From assembly GCA_964404895.1 (NCBI GenBank), contig CAYOLV010000006.1, forward strand, positions 62,001 to 126,000: 64,000 bases of DNA, written 5' to 3'. Of the stretch, positions 34,329 to 42,870 are shown in pieces. The notes beneath the pieces are model-generated. The model made no database searches. It saw only the letters and a list, made by a program, of their open reading frames with translations, and had not been told where the DNA came from. Position numbers and translations under genes: made by a program. Position 1 is the stretch's first letter. Every line of letters starts with the position of its first letter. The DNA is from JBGSUZ01 sp964404895. GTDB taxonomy: Bacteria > Bacillota > Clostridia > Peptostreptococcales > Acidaminobacteraceae.

Positions 34329-36332
34329 TTACACCAAATTCAGAAATTTCACAAATTCTCCCAAATTAAGAGGTTTTGAATAGTAATAGCCTTGAATGTA
34401 ATCGCATTTCAAAGTCCTAAGGCGACTTAGCTGAACTTCTGTTTCCACACCTTCTGCCACCAGCTCCAAGTTCATGCTTTTTGCAATCAGGGTAATGGCC
34501 TCGGTTAGGCGGTCACAATCTTCCCTGAGGGTGAGCCCGTCTATAAAGGACTTATCAATTTTAATTTTGCTGACATTCAGTCGGAACAGCTGACTCAGAG
34601 AGGAAAATCCAGTTCCAAAGTCGTCTATAACGATTCGAATGCCCCATTCATTGAGCAATTTCAAGTTATCAAAAATGGCATCGATATTTTCCATATATAC
34701 AGATTCTGTAATTTCCATCTCTATCCAGTTTCCTTCAATCTCATACCGTTCCATCAGTCGCTGAACTCTTTTTACAAAATCACCTTGTTCCAACTGTCGG
34801 ATGGAAACGTTGATTGAGGCATAAATTTGCTCGTTATAAAAATTATTAATGGTTTTGAGGCAGCTAAAAGTCTCTGCCAGTACCCAATCCCCAATGGCGA
34901 TAATGGTGCCGTTAGACTCTGCAATGGGAATAAAATCTTTGGGCGGTATTTCACCCAGCTCGCTGTGTTTCCATCTGACTAAAGACTCAAACCCAGCCAC
35001 TTTGCCATTTTCTGTCCGAATAACAGGTTGAAATTTGATAAATAACTCGTCTTGATCCAGAGCTGAACGAATGTCATGTTCCAATTGGTATCTTTTTTTG
35101 AGTCGAGAAGCTTCTTCAAAATCGTAGGCGCCTAGTCGGTTACTTCCATAGGGTTTGGCATGTTTAGACGCAATTTCTGCGGCTTTTAGGAGTTCTGTAA
35201 TCGTTTCAATATTTTCAGTGCTTTCTGCATATCCTAAGTTAGCGGCCATTTTAACCAGCCGGTCTTCAATCTGAACCGGTTTATTGAACACTTCTAGTAA
35301 CTCTAAGGCTCGTTTATGCCCATTTTCATTGGCAACCGAAAAACCTCTGACTGCAAATTTATCGCTGCCTACACGGGCGACTATTTCATCTTTTTTTAGA
35401 CAGCCCATCAATCTGGAAGCCACTATTTTTAACAATCGATCTCCATGAAGATGGCCATAAGCATCGTTAATTTTTGCAAACCCTTCCAAATCGATAAAGA
35501 ATAGAATCACTCGGTTTTCACGGCGTTGCTTTTCCAGACATTCTCTCATATACCTCAGATTGAATAATCCCGTGAGTTTATCTCTATAGGTCAAATATTC
35601 AATTTCTTTCTCTTTCGCCCTTAGTTCTGTTACATCAGAAATAGAAACTGCTGTGTTTTCAGTTTCTAAAAACTCGTTTTTTATTTTAAAAATGCTGACT
35701 TTAAGAATTTGAGGCAACTCTTGTTGTTGCAATTGCCATACTTCACCTTCCCAATCGACTTTTGTGTGCAAAGCATTCAAAATAGGTTCCCAGAAACTAA
35801 ACCCAGGATAGGTCTCTTTTAAGTGTTCCGCCTGCATGCCAATCATCCAATGCTTTTCAACGCCTGAAAGCTTGTACATCCCTTGATTAACCCAGTCCAA
35901 GCGATTATTATGATCAAAAATCATGATCGCATCCTTGGAATGGTTATAGATGCTCTTAAAAATGCCCAGCTTTTCAATATGTTTCTTTTCAAAACTTACA
36001 TCGCGGATGACCAGCATCAGCGTATCTTCATTGTTATATTCCATCGGATAAAAATTGACATCAACCTGTTTATGCACCATTGAACTGCTGTCAAAGTCAA
36101 TCAATTGGCTCCACGATTTTTTCCCGCTGAGTTCAACTCTGGTTTTGAAATGAGTCTGGTCAATCGCCAATAAATTTAGCACTGAATTGTTAATCATCTC
36201 ACTATCTGTTTTATTAAAAATTTGTTTTGCAGCTTCATTAACCGCTATAATCAGAGCATTGCTATGATTGGCATCCAATCGGCAGAGAATTAGCCCTTCT
36301 TTAATTTGATAAAAAAGTTCTTCCATTCCCAT
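34329..36332 (-). CDS. PAS-PAS-GGDEF-EAL protein with degenerate GGDEF
   Basis: The 667-residue cytoplasmic protein has two PAS-like domains (about 1-110 and 115-235), a GGDEF domain (about 255-410) and an EAL domain (about 420-665). The GGDEF signature reads RVGSDKFAV, so cyclase activity is unlikely. The EAL domain keeps GFESLVRW, NVSIRQLE, EITES, IDDFGTGFSSL, KIDKSFI and AEGVET. It should therefore hydrolyse c-di-GMP to pGpG. The degenerate GGDEF may bind GTP as a regulator. It follows the hybrid kinase by 17 bases and is probably co-transcribed with it. Confidence 0.92.
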   Translation of the reverse strand: MGMEELFYQIKEGLILCRLDANHSNALIIAVNEAAKQIFNKTDSEMINNSVLNLLAIDQTHFKTRVELSGKKSWSQLIDFDSSSMVHKQVDVNFYPMEYNNEDTLMLVIRDVSFEKKHIEKLGIFKSIYNHSKDAIMIFDHNNRLDWVNQGMYKLSGVEKHWMIGMQAEHLKETYPGFSFWEPILNALHTKVDWEGEVWQLQQQELPQILKVSIFKIKNEFLETENTAVSISDVTELRAKEKEIEYLTYRDKLTGLFNLRYMRECLEKQRRENRVILFFIDLEGFAKINDAYGHLHGDRLLKIVASRLMGCLKKDEIVARVGSDKFAVRGFSVANENGHKRALELLEVFNKPVQIEDRLVKMAANLGYAESTENIETITELLKAAEIASKHAKPYGSNRLGAYDFEEASRLKKRYQLEHDIRSALDQDELFIKFQPVIRTENGKVAGFESLVRWKHSELGEIPPKDFIPIAESNGTIIAIGDWVLAETFSCLKTINNFYNEQIYASINVSIRQLEQGDFVKRVQRLMERYEIEGNWIEMEITESVYMENIDAIFDNLKLLNEWGIRIVIDDFGTGFSSLSQLFRLNVSKIKIDKSFIDGLTLREDCDRLTEAITLIAKSMNLELVAEGVETEVQLSRLRTLKCDYIQGYYYSKPLNLGEFVKFLNLV

Positions 36333-36349
36333 GCCGTCACCCCCTTATA

Positions 36350-37405
36350 CTAATAGCGCATTTGCAACATTTTCTTTGTAATTTGCTCAAAGCGAGTAAA
36401 TTCTATAGGTTTTGCCAGATAGCCATCAAAGCCTTCTGCCAAGAAACGCTCTTCATCGCCTTTCATTGCATGAGCCGTAACAGCTAACATAGGGACTTCA
36501 CTATGATGGGTGGTCCTTCTAAATTGTTTAAGAACCGTTACCCCATCCATGACAGGCATTTGGATATCTACATACACCAAGTCGTATTCATTCGTTCTTC
36601 CAAGTTTTAGCGCTTCTTCTCCACAGGTTGCTATGTCACAACCCATGCCCATTTTTTTGCAGAGGAGGGACAGGAGCACTCGCCCATTCTCGTCGTCATC
36701 AATGATAAGAGCCCGCCTTTGAAGTCTGTTATTATGAAAGCCTTTATATATTTCATCCGCCGCAGCACCTTCTGAAAAAGGTACATAGACTCTTACCGTT
36801 GTTCCAAAACCCAGTTTGCTCTCACAATCCCATCTCATGTCCGACAAAACAGAAACCATGTTCATTATTCTAAATCCTAGTCCACTTTGCTCACTTTTCG
36901 CCAATGTCTTGTCAAATCCAGTCCCCTCATCGATGACTTCAATGATTAATTGATTATGGTTTTCTTCAGATGTACAGGCGTTGACAATAATTTGACCCCT
37001 GTGGCTAAAACGAATGGCATTGTCTATGACTTGGCTTAATACAACCCCCAACATAAAAGTATCCAGTTGAATTTCACCGCTGACCGTAGGACTAATGCTG
37101 ATTTCTACACTCATTTGCTTTTCCATCAGTTCTTGCTTTTCAGTATCCATAATTTGACGCAAAAGATCTTTTAGGAATATGGCATTATATTCTGGGCTAT
37201 AAGACTCTCTATGAATTAAAAAACTGTAATGGCTTAAGTTGGTAATCAGGCGATTCATTCTGCCACTGGCAGCTTTAAGCACCTGCAAATATTCTTGTTG
37301 TTCTTCATCTAGATCAGTCATTTTTAAAAGTTGAATCATTCCAAATATGCCGTTTAAAGGCGTTCGAAGTTCATGGCTGATGTAAGAAAGTAAATTTAGA
37401 TCCAT
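36350..37405 (-). CDS. soluble hybrid histidine kinase with receiver domain
   Basis: The 351-residue protein begins directly with a HisKA phospho-acceptor helix (ISHELRTPLNGIFGMIQLL near residues 9-27). A HATPase domain (about 120-215) follows with VIDNAIRFSHRG and GSGLGFR-like glycines. A receiver domain (about 232-350) has IIDDDENG, DLVYVDIQMPVMDG and YLAKPIEF. No sensor or membrane part exists. It resembles the core of a phosphorelay kinase that takes input from a partner. Its promoter looks SigB-like, and downstream are an EAL protein and a PPP phosphatase. Confidence 0.9.
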   Translation of the reverse strand: MDLNLLSYISHELRTPLNGIFGMIQLLKMTDLDEEQQEYLQVLKAASGRMNRLITNLSHYSFLIHRESYSPEYNAIFLKDLLRQIMDTEKQELMEKQMSVEISISPTVSGEIQLDTFMLGVVLSQVIDNAIRFSHRGQIIVNACTSEENHNQLIIEVIDEGTGFDKTLAKSEQSGLGFRIMNMVSVLSDMRWDCESKLGFGTTVRVYVPFSEGAAADEIYKGFHNNRLQRRALIIDDDENGRVLLSLLCKKMGMGCDIATCGEEALKLGRTNEYDLVYVDIQMPVMDGVTVLKQFRRTTHHSEVPMLAVTAHAMKGDEERFLAEGFDGYLAKPIEFTRFEQITKKMLQMRY

Positions 37406-37442
37406 AACTCAAGCCTCCTTTTCCCCGCTATTCCCCGAATTT

Positions 37443-37467
37443 ATACCCACATAAAAGTTAATAAAAC
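37443..37467 (-). promoter_or_regulatory. SigB-like promoter of hybrid kinase operon
   Basis: On the minus strand GTTTTA (37462-37467) and GGGTAT (37443-37448) are separated by exactly 13 bases, about 38 bases before the kinase start codon. The arrangement equals that before the SLH gene, including the AAAT after the -10. Confidence 0.5.
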
Positions 37468-37477
37468 TCGGTGAGCA

Positions 37478-37515
37478 TTTACAAAAAACACCCCTCCAAA
37501 ATTGAAGGGGTGTTT
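37478..37515 (-). terminator. intrinsic terminator of the ligase-synthase fusion gene
   Basis: A 10-bp stem AAACACCCCT/AGGGGTGTTT (37486-37495 with 37506-37515) is followed on the minus strand by a T-run. It lies just past the stop of the lplA-lipA fusion. Confidence 0.8.
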
Positions 37516-37553
37516 CTCTAAGGTTATTATTTTGCCAACTATAGCTGCCTCTA

Positions 37554-39422
37554 CTAAAAATTCATTTCATCTGCGTGGTAAGAACTTCTCACCAAAGGCG
37601 CTGAGGACACAGACTTAAATCCTAAATTTATAGCCATCAGGCGAATAATTTCAAACTGTTCAGGGTGGACATATTCCACCACCGAAATGTGTTGTGGAGA
37701 AGGCTGCAAGTATTGACCCACTGTTAACATATCACAATCCACGCCACGTAGGGCTTTTAAAGTGGCTTCAATTTGAGGGAGCGTTTCGCCCAATCCCAGC
37801 ATAATGCCTGACTTGGTTTTAATATTAGCATTTTTCTTTTTAAAATAAGCCAGTACCGATAAGGATCTTTCAAAGTTAGCCATAGGTCTGACGGTACTAT
37901 AAAGCTCTGGTACCGTTTCTACATTGTGATTGAGCACGTCAGGGTTTGATTCTATGACAATATCCAACAACTCTTCTCTGCCTGACAAATCTGGAATTAA
38001 TATTTCTATAGACACTTGAGGGGTTTTTTCTCTAATCGCCCTCACCGTTTTCGCAAAGTGTTCTGCCCCTTGATCGGGTAAATCGTCCCGCGTCACTGAG
38101 GTAATCACTGCATGACGGAGCCCTAATTTTTCCACAGCCATAGCCACTTTTTCAGGCTCTTCCATGTCCACAGAGTCAGGCAACTGCCTTGAAACGTTGC
38201 AGAAGGTGCAATTTCTTGTACAATTTCTGCCCAAAATCATAAATGTTGCAGTGCCTTTGTTATAGCACTCCATGCGATTAGGGCAATTTGCCTCTTGGCA
38301 AACCGTATTGAGAGAAAGTTCAGAAAGGAGGACTTTTACTTTTTCAGTTTCCTTCCCCCCTTGCAACTTGACTTTTAACCACTCAGGTTTTCCTTTTTTT
38401 AAATCCATCAAACCCGAAATCAGCTCCTCTGCTTTTAAATTTTGGGCGTAAGCATGAATGTCCACTTGCTCTAATTTTTCTCTAATGGCGTTGATTTCAT
38501 ATGGCGTTCCCACTAGGTGTTGGCAAAGGTTTTCCATGGGCAACTCCCCAAAGAAATCTCCATGAATTTGAAGGCTCTGAATCAGGCCACCTTTAATTTT
38601 TGCCTGATATTCCAATAGGCCAGCAGGAAACTTCACTGCATTGTCAAAGGTATAGCTTGGACTTTTTCCAAAATTCCAGTCGTAACTCTCGAACTTTTCT
38701 TTTTGTATTTTTTCGATTTCTGCTAAATCTTTTTTCGTTAGCTGATAAACCTTTTCAATGCCATGCTCTCTCATAATAAAGTCTCTCAAGTAAGCTCTAA
38801 ATGCCATGACGTCCATTTTTTCAGTCATATGGACAGCAATATTGGTCACCCTTGAGGCGACTGACTTCACACTTTTATCTTTAAATTTTAAGGGTTTCGA
38901 TTTAAGGGCTCCCGCTAACAGCGTCAAATCTCCGTCGTAAAGCAATGTCCCGTGGTGAAGGAGTTTATTTCCCTCATGGTACTGAGCATTGCCAGAGACT
39001 TTTGACCCCGCTACTAAAATATCGTTTCTTCCGCTGAACTCAGCCTCTATGTTTAGGGCTTTTAGCGCTGACACCACTGGCATGGCGAATTTTTCAAACC
39101 CGCTGCAAGTCAAATCACAGTCTTTTTGACCCTCTTTGTCCAAGTTTGAAACTCTGCCTTTTCGGGTAATAAATGAAAAGTTGATGTTGCCCAAATCACA
39201 AAAAACAGTTCCCCCACCAGAAACCCGTCTCACCACATCTATCTGATTTTCATCGGCATATGTCATGTTGATTTCAGAAAGGGTATTTTGGTTTCTACCA
39301 ATTAAAATACTGGGCTTATTTCTCCAGAGAATAAAGGCGTCCTCTTCCATTTCCCTCATCACATACAATTCAAGTGCATGGTTAAAGAAAGGATTATTGC
39401 TATCATTTTGAATGTATATCAT
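37554..39422 (-). CDS. lplA-lipA: lipoate-protein ligase fused to lipoyl synthase
   Basis: The 622-residue protein joins two enzymes. Residues 1 to about 335 are a complete LplA, with VVRRVSGGGTVFCDLGNINF, the catalytic Lys in NDILVAGSKVSGNAQ and the C-terminal accessory domain. Residues about 339-622 are a complete LipA: the auxiliary 4Fe-4S cysteines are 375, 380 and 386, the radical-SAM CxxxCxxC is 401-408, and the final RSSYHADE serine is present. LplA attaches lipoate or octanoate to carrier lysines, and LipA inserts two sulfurs into the octanoyl chain. An AGAGGAG site precedes the ATG. The gene is divergent from the gcv operon, whose GcvH needs this lipoyl group. Separate genes are the norm. 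Confidence 0.93.
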   Translation of the reverse strand: MIYIQNDSNNPFFNHALELYVMREMEEDAFILWRNKPSILIGRNQNTLSEINMTYADENQIDVVRRVSGGGTVFCDLGNINFSFITRKGRVSNLDKEGQKDCDLTCSGFEKFAMPVVSALKALNIEAEFSGRNDILVAGSKVSGNAQYHEGNKLLHHGTLLYDGDLTLLAGALKSKPLKFKDKSVKSVASRVTNIAVHMTEKMDVMAFRAYLRDFIMREHGIEKVYQLTKKDLAEIEKIQKEKFESYDWNFGKSPSYTFDNAVKFPAGLLEYQAKIKGGLIQSLQIHGDFFGELPMENLCQHLVGTPYEINAIREKLEQVDIHAYAQNLKAEELISGLMDLKKGKPEWLKVKLQGGKETEKVKVLLSELSLNTVCQEANCPNRMECYNKGTATFMILGRNCTRNCTFCNVSRQLPDSVDMEEPEKVAMAVEKLGLRHAVITSVTRDDLPDQGAEHFAKTVRAIREKTPQVSIEILIPDLSGREELLDIVIESNPDVLNHNVETVPELYSTVRPMANFERSLSVLAYFKKKNANIKTKSGIMLGLGETLPQIEATLKALRGVDCDMLTVGQYLQPSPQHISVVEYVHPEQFEIIRLMAINLGFKSVSSAPLVRSSYHADEMNF

Positions 39423-39591
39423 CGTATTTTCTCCTCTAGTAATGGATATAAGAGTTTCTACTAGGATCTTCTTATCTCTTATTATTTACTAATACTAAAA
39501 TAAATCAAGTAATATTTTAATAATATAATTTTATAATTAAATCCGTTCAATCGAATATTTTGTATATCAAAAAAATATTACACCAAAAACG

Positions 39592-39621
39592 TTGACATAT
39601 TGAGCTTTGTGGTGTTAATAT
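39592..39621 (+). promoter_or_regulatory. SigA-type promoter of gcv operon
   Basis: TTGACA (39592-39597) and TAATAT (39616-39621) are spaced by 18 bases, just upstream of the glycine riboswitch. Confidence 0.75.
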
Positions 39622-39654
39622 CTTCTTGATATTACATATTGCCCAGATGATGGT

Positions 39655-39893
39655 TTGCGGGAGACATTGAATTATTTTTAACAATGACTAAAATCGTTGT
39701 TTAATAATTAACGATGGCCGGAGAAGCAACAAGTGTGTTCGCCAAAGCCACTTGGAAACTTTCAGGCACCAGTACCGCATACAGGATGGATCTCTGAAAA
39801 GCCTTTAAATAGGCACCGAAGGAGCAAGTAGACGCGTTTGCAGATTATATGTCTGGCTTCGCTTCCGTGAATCTCTCAGGTAACAGAACAGAG
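39655..39893 (+). ncRNA. tandem glycine riboswitch
   Basis: Two glycine aptamers lie in series. The first has its P1 pair GCGG (39657-39660) with CCGC (39775-39778) and contains GCCGGAGAAGCAA and CTTTCAGGCA. The second (about 39784-39893) has GCACCGAAGGAGCAA, then CTCTCAGG, and closes with CTCTG pairing to CAGAG. These are the conserved cores of the gcvT-type riboswitch. It controls the gcv operon directly downstream. The 3' side of the second P1 overlaps the left arm of a terminator, so glycine binding should favour read-through. Confidence 0.93.
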
Positions 39894-39946
39894 GAATGAT
39901 TGAGCAACTTATTTTGTTGTGCTTTCATTCCTCTTCTTTATTTTTT
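39891..39946 (+). terminator. riboswitch-controlled terminator of gcv operon
   Basis: GAGGAATGA (39891-39899) pairs with TCATTCCTC (39925-39933), followed by TTCTTTATTTTTT. Its left arm shares bases with the closing stem of the second glycine aptamer, so the two structures exclude each other. With the promoter and riboswitch this explains the 586-base gap before gcvT. Confidence 0.85.
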
Positions 39947-40008
39947 GAAAGTCGCAAAAGAATCGCAGATTGATAACTTTAATACAACTTAATGAGGAGG
40001 TAACCCAT

Positions 40009-41106
40009 TTGAACAGAACCCCACTTTATGATGAACATGTTAAACTAAACGGCAAAATCATAGATTTTGCAGGCTGGGAATTGCCAGTGGAGTATTCAGG
40101 CATACTTTCCGAACATCACGCCGTTAGGAAGACCGCTGGACTCTTTGATGTTTCCCACATGGGCGAAGTAGACGTGTTAGGAAAAGATGCTGCAAGATTT
40201 GTACAAAACCTAGTCACCAACGATGTTTCAGTGATGGCTGACCACCAAATTATCTACTGCTGTATGTGTTACCCAACTGGCGGCGTCGTAGACGACTTGC
40301 TGGTTTATAAAAGAAACGCCGAAAGCTTTTACCTCGTCATCAACGCCTCTAACGTAGACAAAGACTATGCTTGGATGCAAGAAAACAGCAAAGGTTTTGA
40401 CGTTGAACTCATCAACCTTTCCCCAAAAATTGCCGAAGTGGCTTTCCAAGGCCCTTTAGCCGAGGAAGTCCTTCAAACCCTTACAGACTACGCTTTAGAT
40501 GACATTACTTTCTTCACTTTCGCAGAAAACGTCATGGTGGCTGGCGTTCCTTGTCTGGTTTCCAGAACAGGTTACACTGGCGAAGATGGTTTTGAAGTTT
40601 ACGCCCCTAATGGAGAGATTGCTAAAGTTTGGACGGCAATTTTAGAAGCGGGCAAAGACAAAGGGGTTCTCCCATGTGGTCTTGGCTGCAGAGATACCCT
40701 TCGCTTTGAAGCTTCTCTTCCTCTATACGGCAACGAAATCGACAAAGACATTACCCCTTTGGAAGCGGGACTTGGTATTTTCGTTAAACTTGAAGGGGAC
40801 GACTTCATCGGCAAATCGGTTTTAGTCGCACAAAAAACAGAAGGTCTGAAACGTAAAAGCATTGGTTTCGAACTGATTGACAAAGGTATTCCAAGACATG
40901 GTTACCCTGTTTATGCAGATGGCAAAGAAATTGGCGTGGTTACAACAGGCTACATTTCGCCAAGTCTTGAAAGAACCATTGGTATGGCTTTAATTGACGC
41001 TAACTACAGCGCCCTTGGCACTGAAATTCAAATCGGCATTCGCAAAAACATGGCAAAAGCTCAGGTGGTCTCTAAGAGATTCCTGACTAAAAATTATAAA
41101 AAATAG
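40009..41106 (+). CDS. gcvT: glycine cleavage system T protein (aminomethyltransferase)
   Basis: The 365-residue protein matches GcvT, with VNL-like start NRTPLYDEHVKLNGKIIDFAGW, GLFDVSHMGEV and the FEVYAPNGE and ASLPLYGNEID regions. It transfers the methylene group from aminomethyl-lipoyl GcvH to tetrahydrofolate, releasing ammonia. I set the start at the TTG at 40009, because AATGAGGAGG lies eight bases before it. An earlier TTG at 39970 has no ribosome site and falls near the terminator. A TTG start is rare and may limit the level of GcvT. It is first of gcvT-gcvH-gcvPA-gcvPB-lpd. Confidence 0.95.
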   Translation: MNRTPLYDEHVKLNGKIIDFAGWELPVEYSGILSEHHAVRKTAGLFDVSHMGEVDVLGKDAARFVQNLVTNDVSVMADHQIIYCCMCYPTGGVVDDLLVYKRNAESFYLVINASNVDKDYAWMQENSKGFDVELINLSPKIAEVAFQGPLAEEVLQTLTDYALDDITFFTFAENVMVAGVPCLVSRTGYTGEDGFEVYAPNGEIAKVWTAILEAGKDKGVLPCGLGCRDTLRFEASLPLYGNEIDKDITPLEAGLGIFVKLEGDDFIGKSVLVAQKTEGLKRKSIGFELIDKGIPRHGYPVYADGKEIGVVTTGYISPSLERTIGMALIDANYSALGTEIQIGIRKNMAKAQVVSKRFLTKNYKK

Positions 41107-41131
41107 TGTTCATTCTAAGGAGGATTTTAAA

Positions 41132-41503
41132 ATGGTAGTAGCAGGATTGAAATATTCAAAAGATCACGAGTGGGTTAGAGTTGAAGGCAATAAAGCTTAC
41201 ATCGGCATTACAGATTACGCACAACATGCCCTCGGTTCATTGGTTTATGTAGAACTTCCAGAAGTGGATGACACTTTCAGCGCAGAAGACAATTTAGGCG
41301 TGGTTGAATCGGTAAAAGCCGCTTCTGATATTATCGTTCCAATTTCAGGCACTATTGTAGAAGTCAACGAAGCTGTGGTTGACGACCCAGGTCTCATCAA
41401 CACAGATGCTTTCGGCAGCTGGATGGTGGCTATTGAAATGTCTAACCCTTCTGAACTGGACGAACTTCTGGATGCAGCTGCATACGAAGCTTTGATCGGC
41501 TAG
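41132..41503 (+). CDS. gcvH: glycine cleavage system H protein
   Basis: The 123-residue lipoyl carrier has the lipoyl-lysine in GVVESVKAASD near residue 60. It shuttles the aminomethyl group between P, T and L proteins. A strong AAGGAGG ribosome site precedes the ATG, and it sits 25 bases after gcvT. Its lipoyl group is probably added by the divergent lplA-lipA fusion. Confidence 0.97.
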   Translation: MVVAGLKYSKDHEWVRVEGNKAYIGITDYAQHALGSLVYVELPEVDDTFSAEDNLGVVESVKAASDIIVPISGTIVEVNEAVVDDPGLINTDAFGSWMVAIEMSNPSELDELLDAAAYEALIG

Positions 41504-41515
41504 GGGGATGCTTAT

Positions 41516-42868
41516 ATGAATCCTTATATCCCTAACGGGGATCGAGAAAAGAAAATCATGCTGGACTATATGGGAAAAGCTCAATTGGACGACCTCTTTG
41601 TCGAAATTCCCGCAGATCTGAAACTGGGCAGACCTTTAAATTTATCCGATGGCATGTCGGAATATGATATTTTAAAGCACGTCCGATCTTTGGCCACTGA
41701 AAACATCAGCCTTTCAGATTACCCGTGTTTCTTAGGTGCAGGGGCCTACGACAGCTTTATTCCCTCAGCGGTTGACCAAATGGTTTCCCGTTCAGAATTT
41801 TACACCGCCTATACGCCTTATCAGCCTGAAATCAGCCAAGGCACCCTCCAAGCTATCTTTGAATTCCAAACCATGATTTGTGAACTCACTGGACTGGACA
41901 CTGCCAATGCTTCTATGTACGATGGGGCTACCGCCGCTTCCGAAGCCGCACTCCTCATGGCAGGCTCTACCAATCGAAATAAAGTTTTCGTTTCTGAAGG
42001 TCTCAGCCCAGAAGCCAGACAAGTCCTCAAGACTTACCTCGGTTTCAGAGAAATTGAAATTGTATCTGTGCCCCTTGTAAACGGTGTTACAGACAAAGCC
42101 TTTATTGAAGCGAACTTTGACAAAACTGCAGCCGGCGTTATTCTTCAAAATCCTAACTTCTTAGGGTTGGTTGAGCACGATGCAGAGGCCATTGGTAATA
42201 TCGCACACGAATCTAAAGGACTTTTCGCCATTTATATTGGAGACGCCATGTCTCTTGCCATTGGTAAAACTCCCGCTTCCCTCGGCGCAGATTTAGCTGT
42301 AGGTGAAGCCCAAGCCTTTGGTACACCCGTAGCCTTTGGTGGCCCTTACCTTGGCTTTATGGCAGCCAATACCAAACAAATGCGTAAAATGCCAGGCAGA
42401 ATTGTTGGACAAACTTTAGACGCTGACGGCAAACGGGCTTTTGTGCTTACCCTTCAAGCCAGAGAACAGCACATCCGCAGAGAAAAAGCCACTTCTAATA
42501 TTTGTTCCAATCAAGGTTTAAACGCCCTCATGGCAACGGTTTACCTTTCAATGTTGGGTAAAGAAGGTCTCAGAGAAGCGGCAATCAACAGTGGTTCAAG
42601 TCTTCAATACCTCAAAGATCAATTGGCAAAAATCGGCGTCCTTCCTGCGGTTAGTGGTACCGCTTTCAGAGAAATGCCCTTCCTTTTCAAAGGAGATATA
42701 GGCGCACTGAACGAAAAACTCCTTCAAAGCGGATTCATCGGAGGCTACGACCTGACAAAAGAATACCCTTCCCTTGGGAACGCCATGCTCCTTTGCACCA
42801 CTGAGAAGCGCTCCAAGTCGGAAATTGACGCGTTTGTAAATGCCATTAAAATCGGGATGGAGGTGTAA
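41516..42868 (+). CDS. gcvPA: glycine dehydrogenase (decarboxylating) subunit 1
   Basis: The 450-residue protein is the N-terminal half of the split P-protein, as found in many Firmicutes. Visible family marks include YTPYQPEISQGTLQAIFEFQ, ASMYDGATAASEAALLM and TLQAREQHIRREKATSNIC. It lacks the PLP lysine, which is on gcvPB, and the two subunits form the decarboxylase. It starts 12 bases after gcvH and is separated from gcvPB by two bases. Confidence 0.97.
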   Translation: MNPYIPNGDREKKIMLDYMGKAQLDDLFVEIPADLKLGRPLNLSDGMSEYDILKHVRSLATENISLSDYPCFLGAGAYDSFIPSAVDQMVSRSEFYTAYTPYQPEISQGTLQAIFEFQTMICELTGLDTANASMYDGATAASEAALLMAGSTNRNKVFVSEGLSPEARQVLKTYLGFREIEIVSVPLVNGVTDKAFIEANFDKTAAGVILQNPNFLGLVEHDAEAIGNIAHESKGLFAIYIGDAMSLAIGKTPASLGADLAVGEAQAFGTPVAFGGPYLGFMAANTKQMRKMPGRIVGQTLDADGKRAFVLTLQAREQHIRREKATSNICSNQGLNALMATVYLSMLGKEGLREAAINSGSSLQYLKDQLAKIGVLPAVSGTAFREMPFLFKGDIGALNEKLLQSGFIGGYDLTKEYPSLGNAMLLCTTEKRSKSEIDAFVNAIKIGMEV

Positions 42869-42870
42869 GC

